Notes: a model not told the origin generated them from the letters alone. A stretch of 64,000 nucleotides of DNA from Amphiura filiformis (GCF_039555335.1 NC_092636.1:2201501-2265500); one strand, 5' to 3'. Counted from the stretch's first letter, positions 33,327-44,049 are shown. Numbers and translations: made by a program.

Positions 33327-33801
33327 GGAGGACAAAAGAAACTACATCGAAAGGAAATGTGTGGAAATGGAAAGATGTAAGGGTGACTCAAAAATAGCTT
33401 TTGGTATTGCCAAAGAACTTACCAAGAAGTGGACACCCAGGATGGATGTTATAAATGATGAGAGAGGTAACACTCTTACCGAAAGTGTAGACATCAAAAG
33501 GCGATGGGTTCAGTATAGTTCCCAGCTGTTTGAGGCACAAGATGACAAGGCGTATGTACAGTGTGAAACGAGTGAGGAAGAACCTCCACCATTGAGATCT
33601 GAAGTTGAGCTTGCCATGGAACAAATGAAAAATGCTAAGTCACCTGGCATTGATAATGTAGCTTCTGAGTTTTTTTTTTTTTTTTGGAAAGAAGGGGTAG
33701 ACCTAATGTGGCTTCTATGTGGTATCATCTGGAAAAAGAAGAAATGGCCGAGAGACTGGTGCAGGGCAGTATTTATTCCACTGCCAAAGAAGGAAATTTG
33801 A
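33250..33801 (+). pseudogene. RTE-like LINE linker and RT entry region (frame-shifted middle part)
   Basis: This frame carries the segment between endonuclease and RT: NKEVSKSVKEDKRNYIERKC near 33300-33360, RRWVQYSSQLFEAQ near 33500, and VELAMEQMKNAKSPGIDNVA near 33605-33660, the RT entry motif. A run of 16 T at 33670-33685 then encodes FFFFF in place of the usual L/K-G-G residues, so it is a late insertion or expansion. WPRDWCRAVFIPLPKK near 33745-33795 continues the RT. A missing base at about 33790 moves the frame to the one at 33684-34985. Confidence 0.7.
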
Positions 33802-34985
33802 AAGAGTGTGCCAATCACCGGACCATCAGCCTGATTTGTCATGCAAGTAAAGTGCTTCTGAAGATCATCATCAAGAGAATGAAGTACAAAATGGAGCAAG
33901 AAATAGCTGATGAGCAGGCAGGATTTCGTGAAGGAAGGGGTACTAGGGACCAAATTGTCAATATCAGGAATGTGATTGAGAAATGCAGAGAGCATAGACT
34001 TCCTCTTTACATGTGCTTCATAGATTACAGTAAAGCTTTTGACTGTGTTAGCCACCCTCAGATGTGGGAAACTATGAAAAAGATGGGTTTCCCAAGTCAT
34101 CTTGTGGATCTGATCAGCTGCTTATATGAAGACCAAGAATCGGCAGTCAGAACAAGTAGTGGAGACACAGATTGGTTCAGGATTGGAAGAGGCTTACGAC
34201 AGGGCTGTGTGCTATCACCAAACCTATTTAACATCTACTCTGAAGACATAATGAGAACAGCTTTGGAGGGGTTTGAAGGTGGAGTGAAGTTTGGCGGTAC
34301 AAGAATTACTAACCTGAGGTACGCCGATGATACCACTCTTATTTGTAGCAGCAGAGTAGAGCTGATTGATCTTTTGAAGCGCATCAAAGAGGCCAGCGAA
34401 GAAAAACACCTTCTCCTGAACACAAAGAAGACAAAAATAATGGTTGTAGACAGAGAGCGGAAAAGTGATGAGTTTGTGATAGATGGACAGCAGATTGAGG
34501 AGGTGAAGCAATTTGAATATCTGGGTTCAATGATTAACAACAGTGGTGACAGCACAACTGAAATTAAGAGAAGACTGGCTATTGCAAGGACAACTGTGCA
34601 GGGCATGTCAAGCATATGGAAAAGCAGAGGCCTATCCATTGACCTCAAGGTACGCCTACTTCGTGCAACTGTGTTTTCCATTGCCACTTATGGATGCGAG
34701 TCTTGGGCTATGACCAAGAATGATAGGAAAAGAGTAGATGCTTTTGAGATGTGGTGTTACAGGAGGCTTCTACGAGTGACATGGAAAGACAGGAGAACAA
34801 ATTCCTGGATCCTCGACAAGATTGGTACTAGTCTAACCATCAGAAGCGGCATAATGGAGAGAAAGCTGAAGTACTTTGGCCATATTGTCAGGAAACATGG
34901 AGGTGTAGAAAACAGATTTTGCAAGGGGCTATGGAAGGCAAACGAGGAAGAGGACGTCCACCAACATCTTGGACTAATGACGTGA
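33684..34985 (+). CDS. RTE-like LINE reverse transcriptase core (frame-broken)
   Basis: The meaningful part starts near 33790 (GNLKECANHRTISLICHASK). RT motifs follow: QAGFREGRGTRDQI, CFIDYSKAFDCVSHPQMWET (motif A), GLRQGCVLSPNLFNIYSEDI (motif B), LRYADDTTLICSS (motif C), KKTKIMVVD (motif D), FEYLGSMINNSGDSTTEI and a C-terminal block with TYGCESWAM, FEMWCYRRLLRVTWKDR and LKYFGHIVRK. All catalytic Asp residues are present. The frame ends at 34985, slightly short of the family's usual terminus, and residues of the end appear in another frame. It is similar in layout to 15436-16845, but the two are clearly distinct subfamilies. Confidence 0.8.
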   Translation: MERRGRPNVASMWYHLEKEEMAERLVQGSIYSTAKEGNLKECANHRTISLICHASKVLLKIIIKRMKYKMEQEIADEQAGFREGRGTRDQIVNIRNVIEKCREHRLPLYMCFIDYSKAFDCVSHPQMWETMKKMGFPSHLVDLISCLYEDQESAVRTSSGDTDWFRIGRGLRQGCVLSPNLFNIYSEDIMRTALEGFEGGVKFGGTRITNLRYADDTTLICSSRVELIDLLKRIKEASEEKHLLLNTKKTKIMVVDRERKSDEFVIDGQQIEEVKQFEYLGSMINNSGDSTTEIKRRLAIARTTVQGMSSIWKSRGLSIDLKVRLLRATVFSIATYGCESWAMTKNDRKRVDAFEMWCYRRLLRVTWKDRRTNSWILDKIGTSLTIRSGIMERKLKYFGHIVRKHGGVENRFCKGLWKANEEEDVHQHLGLMT

Positions 34986-35547
34986 AGCTGGTTTCTAACC
35001 AGGGAATGCAAGGTGCAACGCACTTGGCATCAGATCGAGTGAGATGGCGTACTCTTGTGAAGACCACAGCAGCGCTACACAGCGCCACCTGACACAGAGA
35101 GAGAGTATAGATCATATTGATCCGTTATATCATGCATGCTGAACATTTTCTTTTATTACATTACATTGTTTAATCATTGCTTGAAGTTAAATTGTACTGT
35201 ATTATTATTTTGAAGTTTGTATGCCATTGATGTAACTATATGCCTTGTATATGGAATATGACAATAAAACACATGAATGAATGAATGAATGAAGGAAGGA
35301 ATATTAACAACAACATTTGAAAGTATTTGCCTACGGAAAAAAAATTAATATCGACTGAAACGTTCACAATAATATCACAAATAATAAATAATATCCGAAA
35401 CTCTATCAAAGATAAATTTCTAATGATGCTGATGAAAAATCCTAGAAGTGTGTTTGGATGTTTATTCTAAAAAGACCTCCAATAATTGGAGAATATCAGT
35501 CTGAGCAACCTCGGACTAGCATTAAGGTAGCCTTTGGTGTGACATGT

Positions 35548-36406
35548 TGTCTCGGTCCCAGCCGGTTTGTGTTCCTCCGTCACTAAACAAACCGTCTGGC
35601 GACAACCTCATAGTACGTCTTTTCTGATTGGCTGAACATCAACGCCATAAATACTGGCGTTAAATTTTGCTGTCAATCAACGCTGGGCTTCAGCGCATGC
35701 AGCGCCTGATGGACAGCTATGCGGTTACATAAATCCACACAATGTACGTGAGTACGCCCTGCAAGTCGCGTACATGAAAGGCGATATCCGACGATCGGCG
35801 ACTCAGTGGCTGCTATTAAAGCTAGGGTACATTTTTCGTTTGCGGTATCTACAAAGAGGGAGGGCCTGTGATGTTTAGTTAGAGAATAAACGATAGGAAT
35901 TTTTTATTTTGCCTATCCTCTACTGTATGATAGACGACAGGCAGGTCCAATATTTTGAGTAGTGGATGCCGGCGCAAAAACTAAGTTACCGTCATAAAAA
36001 CCCCCCTCATTATAAAATGAACGAAACTTGTTTACAACTTCGCGTATTCTGTTGCGCGTATTGCTAGCGCGTTTGCGTATTCCGCACTAGTCTACGCATC
36101 CAGCGCGATACATACGCGAACCTCTACACGCGTGTTACGCATTATCAAGACGCATGATGACGTGGGGTCGTCTACGGCCTGATAGACGGCACCCGAAATC
36201 ATGCGATTGTCCAATCAGAAATGTGTCTACGAACTAGACCACTCCCACTGACTAAGAATGTCACTTACACAAGTCACGTCTTACAGCCAATTGAAAACAG
36301 TTTTATTTGTAAATTCATTAACCAATCAGCGATTGTCATTTCACGGGTTGTCGCCAGGCGGTTTGTTTAGTGACGAAGGAGCACAAATCGGCTGGGACCG
36401 AGACTA
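35548..36406. mobile_element. MULE-like non-autonomous element with 10-bp target duplication
   Basis: TGTGACATGT occurs immediately outside both ends (35538-35547 and 36407-36416). The terminal inverted repeats of about 60 bp start TGTCTCGGTCCCAGCC on the left and TAGTCTCGGTCCCAGCC on the right and include 'cgtcactaaacaaaccg' and 'ctggcgacaacc'. A 9-10-bp duplication is characteristic of Mutator-like elements. The 859-bp body has no coding capacity and many 'gcgta/tacgc' motifs. Confidence 0.75.
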
Positions 36407-36619
36407 TGTGACATGTTGATTGGCGTCGTTTAGTCTTTTACCTACATTTGCATATTAATTTTCAGCAAAATAAAACGCTCAGGACTCAAACTTAGAATGT
36501 GATTAACTGGGTACTCATCACATTATCATGTTACAGTTATTTGTATGTCACTTTTGTCACAAAGCCATTTATTTCTTGAAAACCTTTATTTTGTTTTCGC
36601 CAGAAACCTGGTAAACAAC

Positions 36620-36629
36620 GTATAAAAGC
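36620..36629 (+). promoter_or_regulatory. TATA-like box upstream of gene P
   Basis: GTATAAAAGC lies 260 bp before the start codon and directly precedes the block shared with gene M (where the counterpart reads 'gaataaaagg'). Candidate core promoter only. Confidence 0.3.
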
Positions 36630-36635
36630 TAAAAG

Positions 36636-36750
36636 GGCAGAGCACTTACCGTTCATCCTTTCGATAATGGATGGGCAATAACCGTTCATAATAGCCGATG
36701 CTAATAGACAATTCTATCGCATAAGTGATAATGTTATCCTTTAACCGTGA
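36636..36750 (+). promoter_or_regulatory. Conserved 5' block of gene P, shared with gene M
   Basis: Counterpart of 26275-26396 on the other strand. Shared order of short blocks ('cttaccgttc', 'cgataatgg', 'ttcataatag', 'tatcctttaacc') in the flank of both divergent paralogues. Probably ancestral promoter or 5' untranslated sequence. Confidence 0.45.
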
Positions 36751-36889
36751 AATATATTATTTCAATTTATTATATGCAGACATTTTTATTAAGCTTCGGT
36801 AATCCTCTTGTTGCCACTATAACACAGTTTGATATTGGAAGTGATGAAATAAAGACAGTGGACATATTTTCACTGCCTTAAACTTAACA

Positions 36890-37113
36890 ATGGATGCCAA
36901 TAACCAGTTTACAAATGGAGATAGTTCTTGGAATAACAATCACAACTCACCACACACTGCTGTTGATATAGATTTGGACAATGTAGAAGGTAACAAAGAA
37001 AACAGCCAGAAGAAGGAAGAACCATTTTATGGATATCTTCATGAATTTGGAAGTAATACGACACACCACGGAATACGATACGTAACCGACCCGAAAAACC
37101 ATGTACTGAGACG
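36890..37113 (+). CDS. Gene P exon 1
   Basis: ATG at 36890 gives MDANNQFTNGDSSWNNNHNS. 224 nt, phase 2, donor GTAAGA. Contains the acidic DIDLDNVEGNKEN and the HG motif. Two residues shorter than A and three shorter than M at the N-terminus. Confidence 0.85.
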
Positions 37114-37278
37114 GTAAGAGAGTATTTTACTTTCATTAAAATGTCGTATAACACCATATTAAAAATAAATTATCCTTAGCGACTTTAAAAAAGATTTCAG
37201 ATTTTATTTGGTCCTCGACGGATTTCCGAAAGTCCTATAGGAAATTAGCGAACTAGTATAGTAAATTGCAAGACGTTC

Positions 37279-37824
37279 TTAAGGGTATGAACGTTTGGAC
37301 AGTATTTATTGTGGGACATTAGAGCACATCAGACATATCGAATTGCATTCTGAATACGAAGAATGTCATTCTGATATCAAATAATTTTGATTTTTGAAAT
37401 TCGCAATTTAATACACATTTTATGGCAAATCATTAAAATTGATATTTTTGATATTTAACAGTACTTGAAGTAAACTTAAAGTGTATGTAGGTGGGATGAA
37501 AAAAATCCATATCTTCAATATGAAAGGTCAAAATTTTCAATTGACCGTCGGCTTTTCCTCCCTGCTACATACGCTTTAAGAATATGTCATTAGATTTATA
37601 TAATTTACTTCGAGGACTGTTATATATCAAAAATTTGAAAAATATCAAATTTTTATAATTTGTCATAACATTTGTATTATATTGTGATTTTCAAAAATGA
37701 AAATTATTTGATATCAGAAAGACATGCTTCGTATTCAGAATGCAATTTGATAGGTCTGAGGTGCTCTCATGTCCCACAAAAAATACTGTCGAAACGCAAT
37801 TAACGCTCATTTTAGATCCCTTAA
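37279..37824. mobile_element. Fold-back MITE family 1, copy in intron 1 of gene P
   Basis: TTAAGGGTATGAACGTTTGG at the left and ...TTTTAGATCCCTTAA at the right, with inverted 'catcagacatatcgaattgc'-type blocks and 'gaagaatgtcattctgatatc' inside both arms. 546 bp. Confidence 0.75.
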
Positions 37825-37839
37825 CTGCATTGTTTACGT

Positions 37840-38030
37840 TCCTGGGGTGGCGGGGTGTGTGACTGGGCGAGTGGTTGTATTTGATACGTGAGACGTTCTA
37901 GAAATTATTGAACCATGGTATTACTTGAAGTCGTAAAACTGCATTGTTGTGTGGAGAGGTGGGGGTCCGGGGTGTATGTGTGGTGTGGGTCGGGTGGATG
38001 GGGTGTGTGTTATGTTAATTGCTGAGTGCT
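37840..38030 (+). repeat. G/T-rich tract before exon 2 of gene P
   Basis: Rich in GGGGT/GTGTG on the sense strand, with several GGG runs. Homologous to the C/A-rich tract 22500-22745 in gene M. Confidence 0.5.
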
Positions 38031-38052
38031 TAAGTTTTTTTCTCGTTCTCAG

Positions 38053-38279
38053 ATTAGTTTGGGCTGTGCTTATTCTTGTCGCAGACTCATACCTGGGCTA
38101 CAACATCGTTAATAGTTTCCTAAAATATTATGAGTACGATGTCAACACCGTTGTAGGCGTTACGTATGTACCTGATTTACACTTTCCCGCAGTCACAATA
38201 TGTAACTACAACCAGATTCGGAAGTCGAAGGCTACCCCATTAGAATTATCCCTTATCAATGATATCTTTGGAATTGAAG
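38053..38279 (+). CDS. Gene P exon 2 (TM1)
   Basis: 227 nt, as in gene M. TM1 LVWAVLILVADSYLGYNIV, then VPDLHFPAVTICNYNQIRKS. Acceptor 'cgttctcag', donor GTATGT. Confidence 0.9.
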
Positions 38280-38307
38280 GTATGTAAAATCTATAATAAA
38301 AGTCATC

Positions 38308-38505
38308 CAGTGGCGGCGCCAGAAATTTTTTCGGGGGGCAAAAGGGGGGACGAGCCTACGACTGGGGGTGGCATTTTCACCTAATTTTGGCTAAAAAGTG
38401 GCCTTTCACCCTCTTTTCAATTGTTTTTTTTTTTTTGGGGGGGGCAATAGAGGAGAGCATGGGGGAATTTTTTCCCCTCCCATGCCCCCCGTAGCGCCAC
38501 CACTG
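38308..38505. mobile_element. hAT-like MITE with perfect 8-bp target duplication (intron 2 of gene P)
   Basis: Ends CAGTGGCGGCGCC and inverse GTAGCGCCACCACTG. Flanked by AAGTCATC on both sides (38300-38307 and 38506-38513). 198 bp, non-coding. Confidence 0.8.
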
Positions 38506-38824
38506 AAGTCATCACTTAGACGTGTCATTTTCTGGAAAAGCCCATTTATATGTTGGACAAGAATACTCTCGTCAAAATTTCACATTTTGACATCTTTGTT
38601 TGCATAAAAGCAATCTAATAAAATCAAACCGTTTAAATGATGTAAAAGAATGAATAAATGATGTACATGTAATAATGAAACAAAACTGATTTATAACTTC
38701 AGCACATTTACGACCATAAAAAGACCACTAAAAAGTGTGGACTTTCTTTTTGATTGTTATTTATATCTTACATGTATTTTAATGATTTCAAAATAACACT
38801 CTATTACGTTTGATGGTATTTTAG

Positions 38825-39162
38825 CTCAATTTGGTACACCAATCAATTGGACCATTTATGAGGACTTTCTTGGAGGCAATTCCACCTTTACAGACGAATT
38901 CGTTGATTCCGTGGGGAATCTCGCACATCAATTAAACGAAACGATATATGATTGCAAGTGGCGCGCAGTGGAACCTTGCGACGCGAGGAGCTTCACCACC
39001 AGTTTGACGGATTGGGGAGTCTGCTGGACGTTTAATGATCCTAAAAATAAAAGTGAAATCCTGAAAATTAATCAGCCTGGGAAGCAAAATGGTCTCTTCT
39101 TGAGAATGGATGTTCAGCAGTATGAGTATGTTAGTGGGGAGAGTGAAGCTGCTGGATTTAAG
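38825..39162 (+). CDS. Gene P exon 3
   Basis: 338 nt. PINWTIYEDFLGGNSTFTD, YDCKWRAVEPCDARSFTT and GVCWTFNDPKNKSEILKIN; about 83% identical to M exon 3. Same cysteines, same N-glycosylation-type sites. Confidence 0.9.
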
Positions 39163-39923
39163 GTATTTTACCTTCACATTCAAATTGTAATTTAAAAATT
39201 AATAGTTTTCATTTGAACTATAACTCAAATTCATCTTCTTAATGAGCTCTTTTTCTTGCTCGGTCTAATTATTTTCCGTCGAGTGTGTGGGAATCCTATA
39301 AGCTATAATGGTTCAGAGGATTGCCTCTGATGTGTGGGAATCGGACTGATCGTCACGCAGATTCTTCATGGCGATTCTGCAACTTTGGAGGATTTCCGTA
39401 CTGCGGTAGCGGGATGATCCTCCAAGCAGTGGCGTAGCTGCCGGGGGGGCAGGGGGCAATTGCCCCCTGGCAAAAATTGTCTATTTGGGCCCCCGCCCCT
39501 CAGACCCTGCGCCCCCTAGCGCTATTTGGGCCCCCGCCCCCTAGCGAAGGAAAAAAAAAAGGAGAGAGAGAGAGGAAAAAAGAGAGGGAGAGAAGGGGAA
39601 AAGAGAGGGGGAGATAGGGAGAGGAGGGGAAAAGAGATGGGGAATCCATACGATACCCCGGTATGCAATACCATACGATTATTGTCAATAAGCCTGGCAA
39701 AAATTGTCTATTTGGGCCCCCCCCCTAGTGCGGGGAAAAAGAGAAAGGATAGAGAGAGAGGAAAAAGATGGGGAAGAGAAGGGAAAGAGAAAGAGGGAAT
39801 CCATAGGCCTACGATATGTAGGGCCATACGATTATTATCAATATACTCGACAATATACTTGTAATGACTTCTTGAAGACAAAGAAATATAAATTTTTTGA
39901 AATACTAATTGCACAAAAGCACC

Positions 39924-40583
39924 TACACTGTAAATTGGCCAGAACACATGGAACGCGTTCATTAATGTAACGGTTTTTTAACACATGACACGTGTTCAAC
40001 TTATTTAGAGAACACAGGTGTTATTACCTCAGAACACTAGTGTAACATGTTCTAATCCTTTAAACTCTGGTGTTCAAAATTACTATCTATGAACACCTCG
40101 GACACATGAAAGAAATGTAAATGTTTTTTAACACATGACACGTGTTCAAACATTGATTTTCAGAATGCTGGTGTTCAACCTTTATTTATACATTTTCAAA
40201 ATCTCATTACTCGACAATAAACAAATGCATGGTAGTAACTAGTATAAACAAGATAATGGCGGTGTTCCGAAGAATTCCGATGAAATCAGAGAGTTTTCAC
40301 CTAAAGGCAAGCCCAAGGCTCGAACCCTCGCCGATCGTATCTCCCGGCTGACAGCGCAACGCATTAATCGCTCGGCCATAGTCACCCTCTTGTGTCTCTC
40401 CGATGCTTGTTCATCGCTGTCAACAGATATAGGCTAGGCCTACGGGCTCCGAGTCGCTCCCAAAGTTGCCCTGAATTTCATTCTTCTCTAAATCCTTCGA
40501 ATTTACTCTCACTATCATCCCATTTGTCTTGAAAAAGACAGTTTGGAATAGCGTTTCCCGGGAGCGTTTCCACGTTGCATCGC

Positions 40584-40614
<31 letters not shown>

Positions 40615-40910
40615 ACTTATATCCCTCCTTCAAAGGAGCACCGTGTATTTCTCGCTGACACGTCGCAGCTCTCCAACGCCTCTATCTGCTCATGCGTTCC
40701 ATTTTTGAACACCAGTATTCAATATAATCATTCAGAACACTTGTGACACGTCTGATCAATACTAGGCCTATGTGTTCTACATTATACTAAAAGAACACTA
40801 ATGTGCAAGGCTTATCATATTTTCAAATACACTAGTGTTCTAAAGAGACAATTATGAACACCTCAGACGCGTCTGAGAAGCGTCATGTGTTCGGGAACAT
40901 TTGCAGTGTA
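39924..40910. mobile_element. Nested element with TACACTG ends and GAACAC palindromes
   Basis: TACACTGTAAATTGGCCAGA starts it; the other end on the opposite strand is TACACTGCAAATGTTCCCGA; both continue into GAACACATG. Many GAACAC/GTGTTC palindromes lie within 150 bp of each end. It contains a tRNA-like sequence (40314-40386) and a (GTT)n run (40586-40614). A TA duplication would fit Tc1/mariner-like ends, but two bases prove little. Confidence 0.55.
40314..40386 (-). repeat. tRNA-Leu/Ser-like sequence (pseudogene)
   Basis: The minus strand shows TGACTATGGCCGAGCGATTA (A-box region with the GCCGAG typical of class II tRNAs) and AGGGTTCGAGCC (B box). Acceptor pairing is poor. Confidence 0.4.
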
Positions 40911-41559
40911 TAGGAACAGTATATTGACTAAAACAATTAAATGGTCTACCCAAAAAGAAAAGTCGAAAAAGGTGGTCAAGAAGGCTGTGTCCGACATGTT
41001 TCTTGTAGCATGCCCCAACCAAAAATGTTCAGTATCGACACAAAATTGGCCGATTAAGTCATTTACCATTGAGCTATTTCAAACTTGGGGCCGGATTTAC
41101 GATTAGACCAGATGGGTACCGGGTCCAGGCCCCTAAAATAGCCTTAAGAAGGTATTTTTCCCAAAACATCATGTTTTGGACCGAAATATGGTAACATTGC
41201 TAAATTTTGCGCGCTTCGCGAGCACTGGCCTTTACGTAAAATTTACCTTCATTTTGGGCTAAAATTGTCTGAAATTGGACATTTTTAACCAGGAAATTAT
41301 CAAGAATTATGGCCAAAATTCATTTCTATTAAGACCAAATTAGTAATAAAAAAGCAAATTTTTCTCAGTAATAACCCAGTTTACCATTTTCTCTCTTGGG
41401 CCACTGTATTGCCAAATTTAAACGTATTTACCTTTCTTTTTTGATATATTTGAAAGTGTACTTTTCTTTGAAAGTACACTTTCTTTTCGAGTGGATTTGG
41501 GCCCCGCCCCATACAGGCTTGCCCCCCCCCCCTTGGAAAAAATCCCAGCTACGCCACTG

Positions 41560-43267
41560 CCTCCAAGCGCTTAAAAGATTCCCACACGCTCACGTGGCGA
41601 TCCTCGACTGTCGGAGGACCCACTCCCTAGTTTTTCCACGAGCATGATAATACAATAAACACAAGGTAGGTATGAATGTTGAATGGCAATAGTCTAGAGA
41701 CAGGGAAATGAAATTTTCGGGGGTTAAGGCTATTTGTGGGATACCGGATATATATATTTACCATGTTTTAGAGAGACCGTGCATGTTAAGTCTCTGAACT
41801 TCCAACTAATCGGGGTGAATTTTGTGGAAAACAGGCTCCTTACCCCTTTTCGTTTTCTTTTGCCTTCCCGATTTTCTCCTTCATTTTTTGTCAACGGCAT
41901 TATACGCTTTCATTATTTGTCAGGGGGCAACCTAACCCACCCCAGCTAGCTACGCTACTGTCTAGAAATCTTAATCTGTCCCTCTAAGGATCAGCCAATA
42001 TAGGTGTCCTTCAACATGACTACCACTTATTGTTATATCGTTGAAGGTTACTTTAGGCTCTATTATTATAATTGGTAGAGGAGCATGGCCGTGTTTGGTA
42101 CATTTTGAGTTACACCCGGCGTAAACTTACGCTAACATTGATCAAAATTCCACAACTATTTTCCCTACTCCTACCGCGTGTCCACACCTAGCCTACTCCT
42201 AGCACTACGCGCCGACTAGTTTCACCAAGCATTCACTTCTGGTCGGTATAAACATTGGCTACCACTCGGGTGTTTCTGTGACCTTTATCAACCACGCGAT
42301 ATGTAATTTCTTAGTTCCGACCAACTAAAGGTCAAACTTACTCCGGGTGCCAGGCGTAATCTGCGTTTACATTGCAACTTACGCCTGGCTCGCTACTCCT
42401 GACTTTTGTCAGGAGTAAATCGTCGGACGTACGCCTGGCGGAACTTACGCTGACCATCGTTCACACTGCACCTACTCTTGGCAGCGCATACCACTACTCC
42501 TAGCAACTTGCGCCGACCAAGTTCCGCCGGGCATGATGCAGTCATGGTCCATGGCAAAGGCGATTCGACCTTTGTGGCATTAAACCCAGTTAACAGGAAA
42601 TTAATCCAATAAATCGATTCAGTAAATGCATTCGATCACTAACGGCAACAAGCTTCGGTCGATTACCCCAGCTGCAGCGTGTGTAAACTCTAATTTGCAT
42701 AGAGGCTGTACGTGAAATTATTGATTGGCTCCAAACAAAGGATTTGAACCGGTGCACTTAATCATGGCGAAGTGCAGTCCATTCAATCAAATGTTGTCAT
42801 CAACCTATTTGATCGCAGTGCATTGTTATGTGTGTGAGACGAACTGTCGCGGTTGATTGCAATCCAGAGGATGATTTAAGCACTTCCCACCACGCCACTG
42901 TGTTGACTTGCGGTTAGCACAGCTGTGTGAGTGAACATGACACGACTGCTCGCACACTGCATTGGCGGCCATGGTTAAATTTGAATTTGGACTGGTATAT
43001 TTACAATAAAAACGCATTCACAATGCTGGTCGATTTCACATTTTATGTTACCTACAGATGGTGTGAATTATCCTTCATGCATACATCACTTTAGATCTGA
43101 AATCGACCAACTAATAATGACACACGCACAATTCTTAAACAACGTCTTTTGCACAGAATTCAATGGGATTTGAAAAGTAAAGTGGCAGTTGAAACTCTGG
43201 TGATAACACGTTTGCAGTGCATGATGGGGCTTCCTTAAATCATCCTCTGATTGCAATCAAACAAACG
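41560..43267. repeat. Intron 3 of gene P; diverged repeats, no gene
   Basis: 42160-42240 and 42470-42540 share 'ctactcctagca', 'gcgccgac', 'caagttccgcc/tttcaccaagca'. Bases 42536-42625 resemble parts of 23450-23760 in gene M. Nothing reads as an exon. Confidence 0.45.
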
Positions 43268-43622
43268 ATGTCTTTTGTATTACTTTGTTCCGTGATGAAA
43301 ATCGTGATGTTTTATTCAATCACTCTTGAAAAATGTATTTCTTTTGTAGGCCTATTACTTTGTTTTGTGATGAAAATCGTGATGTTTTATTTCATCACGC
43401 TTTAAAACAAACGATTTCTCATGTATTACTTTGTTTCGTGATGACAATTTTGATGTTTTATTTCATCACTCACGAAAAATTGATTTCTTATGTATTACTT
43501 TGTTTCGGGATGAAAATCGTGATGTTTTATTTCATCATCACGCTCTAAAACATACGATTTCTTTTGCTTTTTATTTGTTTTGTGATGAAAATCGTGATGT
43601 TTTATTTCATCACGCTCTAAAC
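43268..43622. repeat. About 70-bp minisatellite with an inverted repeat in every unit
   Basis: Five units of about 69-76 bp with 'ttactttgtt', 'gtgatgaaaatcgtgatg' and 'ttttatttcatcac'. GTGATGAAA and TTTCATCAC in each unit can pair. Overlapping open frames here arise from the repeat. Confidence 0.75.
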
Positions 43623-43703
43623 AATAATTATAGTTACATGCATTTCAAGAAAAAAATCTTATTAAAACGGTAGGCCCTATGTTGTTTAGAAAAAATGTAG
43701 AAA

Positions 43704-43723
43704 GTGATGATGGTGATGATGTC

Positions 43724-43787
<64 letters not shown>

Positions 43788-43788
43788 T
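43704..43788. repeat. (GAT)n microsatellite
   Basis: GAT/GGT triplets, then about 25 perfect GAT units. Confidence 0.9.
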
Positions 43789-44049
43789 CTCCAAAAGTGT
43801 CCCGGTTTGTTTTTCTTGCCCTAAATCGTGCGTATCTATTAATAAGGCACTTCAATAATCAATAATCAGTCCCGTGACGGCCTCCACTAACTAGCTACTA
43901 ACTTGGGTTTATGGGCGCTGATATTTCATGTTCACTGTCACTTATTTATCAGAAAAGTGCGACCATTTGTCAGTCACCTACAGTACCCAATTTCGGCATA
44001 CTATATAAGAAACTCATCATGATGATTGCCAGAGAATAGTTAAAATGTA

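Larger units (their letters stand above)
31650..35296 (+). mobile_element. Nearly full-length RTE-like LINE
   Basis: Order: 5' leader, endonuclease, reverse transcriptase, short 3' region, AATAAA at about 35262, and a (TGAA)n tail (35273-35296). Sequence before the frame (31655-31720, 'attgatc...ccatgcatgttgag') resembles the 3' region (35110-35150, 'atcatgcatgctgaa'), which may mean a truncated relative lies directly upstream. The coding part has two frame breaks. It lies in the region between the two divergent channel genes, in the same direction as gene P. Confidence 0.75.
39427..41559. mobile_element. hAT-like element with perfect 8-bp target duplication, containing a nested element
   Basis: Ends CAGTGGCGTAGCTG and inverse CAGCTACGCCACTG. 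CCTCCAAG flanks both sides (39419-39426 and 41560-41567). The 2.1-kb body has a duplicated 'ggcaaaaattgtctatttgg' section with purine-rich runs (39540-39790) and, nested inside, the element at 39924-40910. No transposase frame seen. Intron 3 of gene P. Confidence 0.8.

Noticed and set aside
33510-34100. 196-codon frame, minus strand
   Set aside because: Opposite-strand shadow of the RTE-like reverse transcriptase.
34235-34687. 150-codon frame, minus strand
   Set aside because: Opposite-strand shadow of the RTE-like reverse transcriptase.
43217-43673. Three overlapping 62-80-codon frames
   Set aside because: Products of the 70-bp minisatellite; they overlap and repeat each other.
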